DNA of 64,000 nucleotides from Volvariella volvacea V23 (Eukaryota > Basidiomycota > Agaricomycetes > Agaricales > Pluteaceae), in the NCBI GenBank assembly GCA_000349905.1, contig KB722736.1:1543139-1607138 (forward strand), in the 5' to 3' direction. Positions within the stretch are counted from its first letter, which is position 1. Every line of letters starts with the position of its first letter. Of the stretch, positions 58,286 through 64,000 are shown piece after piece. The translations under genes and the position numbers were made by a program. A model generated the notes under the pieces. The model saw nothing but the letters and a program-made list of their open reading frames with translations, was not told the DNA's origin and searched no databases.

Positions 58286-58554
58286 TTAGTATAGGCACTG
58301 TACGAGTACAACAGTGAGGATGCTGAAATATTGAATAGCCACGTGGTGGATACTGCGTCGTAATTGGCGATCAACATCGTTCCCTCTCAGCCACCTGCTC
58401 CCGCTAATCCTTCCCTTCTCGTCCTCCTCCTCATCGCCATAGTTTGTACACATCTCGGCTGCAGAGCATTCCTAGCTTTGCACCGCAATCAATCACTGGA
58501 TCTAGACACCAGACTCTCAAGAAAAGCCCAGAACTCCTAAGGGACCCATCACCA

Positions 58555-60204
58555 ATGGCAACCGCAAATCCTCCCATACGCAAGAAACGAAACTTCAAAG
58601 CCCTCCAACTCAATGTCGTAGAACCGCCCCCACCGCCTCCAGAGCCTGAAATCAAGCCGATTCCCATTCGCCAGGCACCCACAGCGGGAGGGGGCGGTGC
58701 ACCTGGTGGTAAACGGCGTCCACCGCCAATGACGCTAAAAGCGCCCAAGATTGGGACAAGTGGAAGCACAGTGACGCAGGTGGATCCAGATGCTGTAGAT
58801 AAATCTGGTTCAACGCCTCTGTCGTCGTCGTCGATGAACTCGAAGAGGAACACAGTTCATACCGCGTTGTCCAATACTTTGGCCAGTCTTGAGGTCAAGA
58901 CGGAGGTCAAGTTTGATTTGAGAACGGAGGATCTGAAGGATTTGCAGGAGTTGGGGCAGGGAAATGGTGGAAGCGTGAAGAAGGTTGAGCATGTGCCTAC
59001 GGGAACTATTATGGCCAAGAAGGTGTGTCGGATGTCCTTTCGGCGTCCTCTTGCATGGGTTGTCCTACACCGCGCTAACCTTTTATCTTATAGATTGTAC
59101 TCATCGATGCAAAACCCTCCGTTCGAAAACAGATCGTTCGAGAGCTTCAAATCATGCATGACTGCAGTTCAAAGTACATCATATCGTTCTATGGGGCCTT
59201 CATTGCGGAACCGAACATCTGTATTTGCATGGAGTTTATGGATAAAGGGTCCTTGGATGGGATCTACAAGAAGATTGGCGCGATTGATATTGAGATTGTT
59301 GGACGAGTAGCTCTGGCCGTTTTGGAAGGGTTGACGTATCTCTATGATGTGCATCGAATTATTCATCGAGGTGTGTTGTTAGTTTAGATTCTTTTGCTCT
59401 AGTGATTTGGCTGCTCACAAAGTCGCGCCTTGGCCTATAGATATCAAGCCTTCCAATATTCTATGCAACTCGCGAGGAGACATCAAAATTTGCGACTTTG
59501 GTGTGTCAGGAGAATTGATCAATTCTATTGCCGACACGTTCGTCGGTACATCAACATACATGAGCGTAAGCTCTCCCTTTCCGCTGCCTCTCCTCCACGA
59601 CCAACGGACGCATTACGTTTACAGCCCGAGCGAATTCAAGGCGCTCAATATACAGTCAAATCCGATGTCTGGTCACTCGGAATCTCCTTGATCGAGCTCG
59701 CATTGGGCAGGTTCCCATTCGCAGAATCCGACGAGGGCGATTCCGATCTCTCAGATTTGGAGGACCTCGAAGGGACGCTATCGCCTGCCCGCCCCGGCTC
59801 GCTCAGCCTAAGCGGTCTCTCAAGCGCGAGCGGGCTACCTCCAGCACGACCCAAACCGGCGAACAAGTCGAAGAAGGATAAGAGGAAGAGTAAAGGCGTT
59901 AGCTTGCAGGGTGGAGGGATGACGATGAGTATTCTGGAGCTGCTACAGCATATTGTCAATGAACCCGCGCCGAGGCTTACGCCGGAGGGAAGGTTCCCGA
60001 AGGAGGCTGAAGATTTCGTGGATAGTTGTTTGTTGAAGGATCCTAATGCTCGACCGACGCCGAAGGATTTGCTGGTAAGCCCATAGCAGCCTTTTCAGGC
60101 TCTAGGTCGCTAACGAAGTTCCTTTCGATGTGTAGTTGCACCCCTGGGTTCAACAAGCCCGAACGTCAAATGTCGATGTTGAAGCGTGGGCAAGCACGTT
60201 CTAG
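58555..60204 (+). CDS. ste7: MAP kinase kinase, Ste7/Fuz7 type
   Basis: Predicted 462 residues from five exons: 58555-59022, 59094-59370, 59441-59565, 59625-60074 and 60136-60204. The N-terminus ([20 protein letters not shown]) resembles the docking region of pheromone-pathway MAPKKs. Kinase motifs: Gly loop GQGNGG (134-139), Lys156, RELQIMHDC (helix C), HRDIKPSN (Asp249), DFG (267-269), activation loop [19 protein letters not shown] with phosphorylation sites Ser277 and Thr281, then [20 protein letters not shown]. An acidic, basic and Ser-rich insert (about residues 320-380) precedes [13 protein letters not shown]. Ste7/Fuz7 kinases relay mating and morphogenesis signals from a MAPKKK to a Fus3/Kss1-type MAPK. 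The activation loop distinguishes it from Mkk1- and Pbs2-type kinases. Confidence 0.93.
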
Positions 60205-60554
60205 ATTGCGCTGCCACCCAGTCTCATTACTGTTTCCCTACTCCCGGAGAGTTGAATTCAAGTTAGCGCCCAGCCCCCGCTTGTGTTGTCTTACCCATCT
60301 GGTGTCTACTACAGCGCGTTCAGACTAATTCTGTGTGTATTCAGGAAGTTTAGTTGTTGCTTTTGAGCGTTGAATGCTGTATTCGTGGAAGAAATACCCG
60401 AGATAGGTCTGTTCTTGTCACTAGTAGTATAGTGTGTACAACCTAGTGGTATATCGCACCAAGTATATCGCACAAATGTATAATAGTCAAACAGTTCGTC
60501 CGCTTAAGATCGTCCTCATATGGAGCAGTTGACTGCCTGAATAAGACGTTTGAT
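60205..60554. other. convergent 3' flanks
   Basis: Spacer between the MAPKK stop and the stop of the minus-strand oxygenase. Nothing else is seen. Confidence 0.4.
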
Positions 60555-61410
60555 TTATACTTGCTCAAACATCAAATCGCTCCTCATCGTATACTTCAAA
60601 CCCTTCGTGACCTCTTCACCACTGTGAACCAACATTCTTTGTTGGAAGATGAGCACCCGGCCGAGCTTGGGAAATACATCGAGGTGGTGCTTCTTATCCG
60701 GTGTCCAGAATCGGGTGGCCCCGCCCTCTCCATCTTCGTTTAGGTAGAGATGGATGGTTACAAAGGACTTTTGCGGTGGGGCTGGCGAAGTGGGGGTACC
60801 TCCAGCGTCAGAGGAGGAAGGCAATTCGACGAGACCATCGCAATGCGGTTTGAAATAGTGTCCTGGGCCGTACTTTAAGAAGCTCAGCCGTGGATTGACG
60901 CTAGGCAGGTGATCGTCAGCGTTCGCGGTCCTTTTGGGTTGCTGCACATTCTACTCACCCAACCAATCTCCACGTCGGCCCCTGTTTCTTTCCGATCTTG
61001 CCTACGATCCCTGCCCATCTACTCCCTACAGAGTCGATCTCGTGTATTTCTTCTACGTGGGGTCTTATCTTCTCGTATATCCTTTGCGAGACTGCGTTGT
61101 CGATCTTGAGGATACGGTCGCTGTTCCGGAAGTTTGAGTGGACGGTTTGAGAGCCGTCCGCGGCGTTCATGCTTAGCCCGGCGGGTTGCCAGCCTCCTGC
61201 ATCCTGTGGCGGCAAATCTGATGAAGAGTTTGTTTGTCCATCCGAGGTAGCAGGCGACGATGAATTGGCATTAGTGGCGAACGCGATTAGGTCTAGGCAG
61301 TCTTGCTCTGAAAAGAGGTTGTCAAGGACTTTGGCGTAAAAGGTGCTGTATGACTTGGATAGTGGCGTTTGCGAAAAGTCGATCCATTCTACCTGGGTTT
61401 CTGATGCCAT
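60555..61410 (-). CDS. 2-oxoglutarate/Fe(II) oxygenase, prolyl-4-hydroxylase type
   Basis: Predicted 265 residues from two exons, 61410-60959 and 60900-60555. The catalytic half (double-stranded beta-helix) shows LSFLKYGPGHYFKPHCDG, with His170 and Asp172 as two iron ligands, FVTIHLYLNEDGEGGATRFW, and LVHSGEEVTKGLKYTMRSD, with His243 as third ligand and Lys253 as likely 2-oxoglutarate anchor. The N-terminal half (FYAKVLDNLFSEQDCLDLIA, NSDRILKIDNAVSQRIYEKI) is typical of P4Hc-like fungal oxygenases. It probably hydroxylates a protein or small molecule in the cytosol or nucleus; no signal peptide is visible. The frame is also open upstream of 61410, but that stretch has no ATG, so MASETQVEW is taken as the start. 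Confidence 0.85.
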
Positions 61411-62448
61411 GTCTTTCCCTTGGAAGCTTCGACGATGGGATACGGTATTGCGGGTGGGAGTAATGCTGTGTGGGCGACCGCTTATCTGGAGGCCGAGCGC
61501 TAGTGACGAGCGGGATGGCAATGGTCGTTATTAAAGACTATTCTTGCTGGAAAGCAGGAGAGTAGGTTGGTGAAGACAAAGTGAGTCGACCAAGGCATTT
61601 TATTTAAACCTCCTGCCGACGTATCGAGTCACCATGTCGCCTCGTGTGATGATCAACAGAGAACCTAGCGGCCGACGGCAGTTCTAGAGAAAGGATCAGT
61701 TTGATTCTAGAAAGGCCCCTGATGCGGTATCGCACCTGAAGTATAGAAGTCGATTGGCGCTAGCAAGGCGACGATGGGTGAACACAAAGCTCGCGGTGAC
61801 CAGGACGGGTATCAGGGACATATGCGGCACAGCCACGATCTCGCTTACCACCAACTCTAAACCCCACCGGACCAGCGCCCAAGCAAGCTTAATGTCAATT
61901 TTCAAGGGGCCCCGTTTCAATGAAGGCCTTCATTGAACTTCCACCCCCGCGCGATGCTGTCGTATCATTCACTCAAGAACCCCCGGAAACAACGGGAGAG
62001 CGAGCTAGAACGTGGGGTGTTGTCATGTTCGTAACTCCGAGTTGAACAGCAGGAAGGGTTGGGAGAGCGAGGCTTGAGCACCACTTGTGACTCGCCTCGT
62101 GGAGGGATGCAAGGCAACCATCAAAGCAAGTTGTCAATCCAAGTAATAGTTGGTAATCCCCCGGGTCCTAAGGAGGCGTTTGACTTGCTCATCGAGGTAT
62201 GTGGCCAGTGCAGCATGGTCCGATGTCGCGTTAATGCTGTACCCAGAACAGACCAGCCCCAGCAGGAGGATATCACAATTGGGTCGATGGGGCATACGTC
62301 ATTGGGGAAATGGGCGGTCGAGATAGCTCGTATGTTCTATGCATAATACACGAGCCACGCGGCGAATGGCCCTACTCCAGTCCGGTAACAACGCGACATA
62401 CATAGCCCCCGAATCGGTTTCCTCCACTATCGGTTTGTGGAGGTACAA
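61411..62448. other. intergenic, oxygenase to pseudokinase
   Basis: Divergent promoters of two genes. Frames at 61696-61920 (-) and 62059-62346 (+) show no family signature. Nothing else is supported. Confidence 0.4.
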
Positions 62449-63949
62449 ATGCAGAGAGATAGAAGACCCATACGACTCAACCCTAGCTCAACTGCCAGCG
62501 ACACGATGACAGACCGGCACTTGCACAGTGATGACGAAGATACCCTTGTGGACCATGACTCTTCGACGATTAGAACCACGGCAGGGCCTCCAGGATCACC
62601 GTCTAGGAGGGCTCGTTCGCGTAATTCAGTGATTCAAGCACCGTTACCATCGCCGTCCACCGCTTGTACGAGGACCAGCATTGCGAGAGTCAAAGATGAA
62701 TTCGACGTTTTAGACAAGATGAGTGGCACCCCCTTTGTAACGGTGAAGCAAGTGTGGCATAGAGCGACCTCCAAGGTGCTGGTTATCAAGGTCGGTTCGT
62801 CGTCATTCTATGCCGCAAATTTAGATATAACGAATGCAATTTCAGAGCATTGTTATCCACGATCGTGGTTCACGTTGGCCCCGGTCGCTTATTAGGGAAT
62901 TTGACGTCCTCCACCACTGCAACTCGAGGTATATCATCCCGTTTCTGGGCGCTTTTTACCAGGACTCGGAGGTCCACTTGTGTATGGAATTCATGGATGT
63001 CGGATCTTTGGAGCAAATTTATTTGACGCACGGTGCAATTGAAATCAACATTGTGGGTTCAGTGGCCATGTCAGTTTTAGAGGCACTGTCGTACATGTAC
63101 AGGACGCACGGTATAGTTCACAAAGGTATGACGCAACTTGCCTTCTCCGATGCGCTTCGGTCGACTCAACTCCGGCTAACAGATATCCGACCATCGAATA
63201 TATTCTGCAATTCTCTTGGAGAGATCAAGGTACACGCATTCGCCTTATCTCAAGAACATATACAAACAATTATGGACAACACCGTGCCAACGTCCACTTA
63301 TAATAGCGTCAGTACTTATTACCAAGTCTACCCGATCATTTTGACTGACAGATGCCCTTTTTAAGCCAGAGCAAATACAGGGAGCACATCCGACCATTAA
63401 ATCGGACGTTTGGTCCGTCGGGATATCGCTGGTCGAACTCGCGATTGGGCGCTTCCCGTACTCAGAACCCATACAATCCGAAGATCTGGTTCACCAACAA
63501 CCCAGCCCAGATTCAAGTCACGAAGAAATCCTCGATTACTATCTTATTTCTCCATCAGACATCGAACCAGACGACCTCTCAGCTCCGGGCGAGTTCCCAG
63601 AAGATCCAAGTGGTCAGCCCTTGCGGCCTGTGACACCAAGGGGCGTGATGAAAATGAGCATCCTGGAGCTCGTGCAGCATATAGTGAACGAACCACCACC
63701 CAAGCTACAATCCGATGGAGAAATAACTTTCCCGGATGAAGCTAAAGAGTTTGTAGACTGGTGCCTAATGAAAGACCCCGACTTGAGAAAATCCCCTGAC
63801 GAGCTGTTGGTACGTGGCCGTATCCCAACGTCTTATCGTCCTTGTTGATGGCGTTGCTTTTTTGGTTTCACTCCCAGATGCACGACTGGATAAGAAATAT
63901 TAAGAAGATAAATGTGGATGTCCAAGCATGGGTACAATCCCTCAGATAA
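62449..63949 (+). CDS. predicted MAPKK-like pseudokinase
   Basis: Predicted 420 residues, five exons: 62449-62790, 62846-63125, 63183-63307, 63366-63809 and 63878-63949. Intron positions and phases match the MAPKK at 58555, and exon 3 has the same 125-base length. The kinase fold is readable: YIIPFLGAFYQDSEVHLCME, FMDVGSLEQIYLTHGAIEIN, PEQIQGAHPTIKSDVWSVGI, SILELVQHIVNEPPPKLQ, MHDWIRNIKKINVDVQAW. Key residues are changed. The Gly loop is MSGTPFV (all three glycines lost), HRDIKPSN is HKDIRPSN (Asp208 kept), and DFG is AFA (226-228). The beta-3 Lys (Lys114, VLVIK) seems kept, with one inserted residue after it. No stop or frameshift is present, so it is maintained as a protein. A regulatory or scaffold role in the MAPK pathway is inferred. 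Confidence 0.85.
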
Positions 63950-64000
63950 TTATCGTAGTATCTTGCATTGCACAAAAGCCCCGTTGTCCGAGTTTCGGGT

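Noticed and set aside
62449..62850. Loss of the catalytic beta-3 lysine in the pseudokinase
   Set aside because: Aligning from the helix C side puts a Ser there, but aligning from the Gly-loop side and by intron position keeps Lys114. I therefore do not claim the lysine is lost.
1..64000. CRISPR arrays, bacterial operons, riboswitches, complete transposons
   Set aside because: None seen. The window is fungal nuclear DNA; the repeats are segmental duplications, and no transposase or reverse transcriptase motif was found by eye.
1..64000. tRNA and rRNA genes
   Set aside because: No cloverleaf-like segment with a clear T-loop box caught my eye, but I could not run a tRNA search, so absence is not proven.

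Overview
The window looks like genomic DNA of a basidiomycete fungus, most likely a mushroom-forming (Agaricomycetes-type) species. Almost every gene is broken by many short GT-AG introns (about 50-65 bases). The housekeeping genes read as fungal orthologues. The accessory genes (BTB/POZ, F-box and DUF2235 families, a CYSTM peptide) are of kinds typically expanded in that group. I cannot name the genus.

Layout, left to right. (1) 673-4657: a large FYRN/FYRC chromatin-type protein on +. (2) 6.0-41.5 kb: an array of thirteen related BTB/POZ genes and pseudogenes (BTB-1 to BTB-13). They share one exon plan and are interrupted by unrelated single-copy genes: ribosomal protein eL8 and Elongator subunit ELP6 (7.9-10.4 kb), an uncharacterised secreted-type protein (19.0-20.5 kb), and translation factor eIF3i (26.9-28.5 kb). 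At least three stretches are recent tandem segmental duplications. In two of them the copy carries a broken 3' end of the neighbouring single-copy gene. (3) 42.2-48.5 kb: a CYSTM small protein, tRNA-splicing endonuclease subunit SEN15, an F-box pseudogene, and the mitochondrial ABC transporter ATM1. (4) 48.9-52.8 kb: a Gly/Tyr/Gln-rich protein gene with an in-frame stop, and a divergent relative of the BTB family that lacks a visible BTB domain. (5) 54.1-58.3 kb: two tandem DUF2235 (Tle1-like) alpha/beta hydrolase genes. (6) 58.5-63.9 kb: a Ste7/Fuz7-type MAP kinase kinase, a 2-oxoglutarate/Fe(II) oxygenase, and a second MAPKK-like gene. That second gene keeps the same five-exon structure but has lost the glycine loop and DFG motif, so it is an intact predicted pseudokinase paralogue.

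How the parts work together. The housekeeping genes (eL8, eIF3i, ELP6, SEN15) serve translation and tRNA maturation, and ATM1 serves iron-sulfur export; they have no operon-like relation. The BTB array is a birth-and-death multigene cluster: some copies are intact, and others carry single stop codons, frameshifts or heavy decay. The most unusual items are the MAPKK/pseudo-MAPKK pair and the BTB array with its conserved, unrecognised C-terminal region (a Cys-x-x-Cys pair and a terminal Phe-Leu-Gly).

All exon boundaries were inferred by eye from splice signals, reading-frame continuity and comparison among paralogues. No database search was run.
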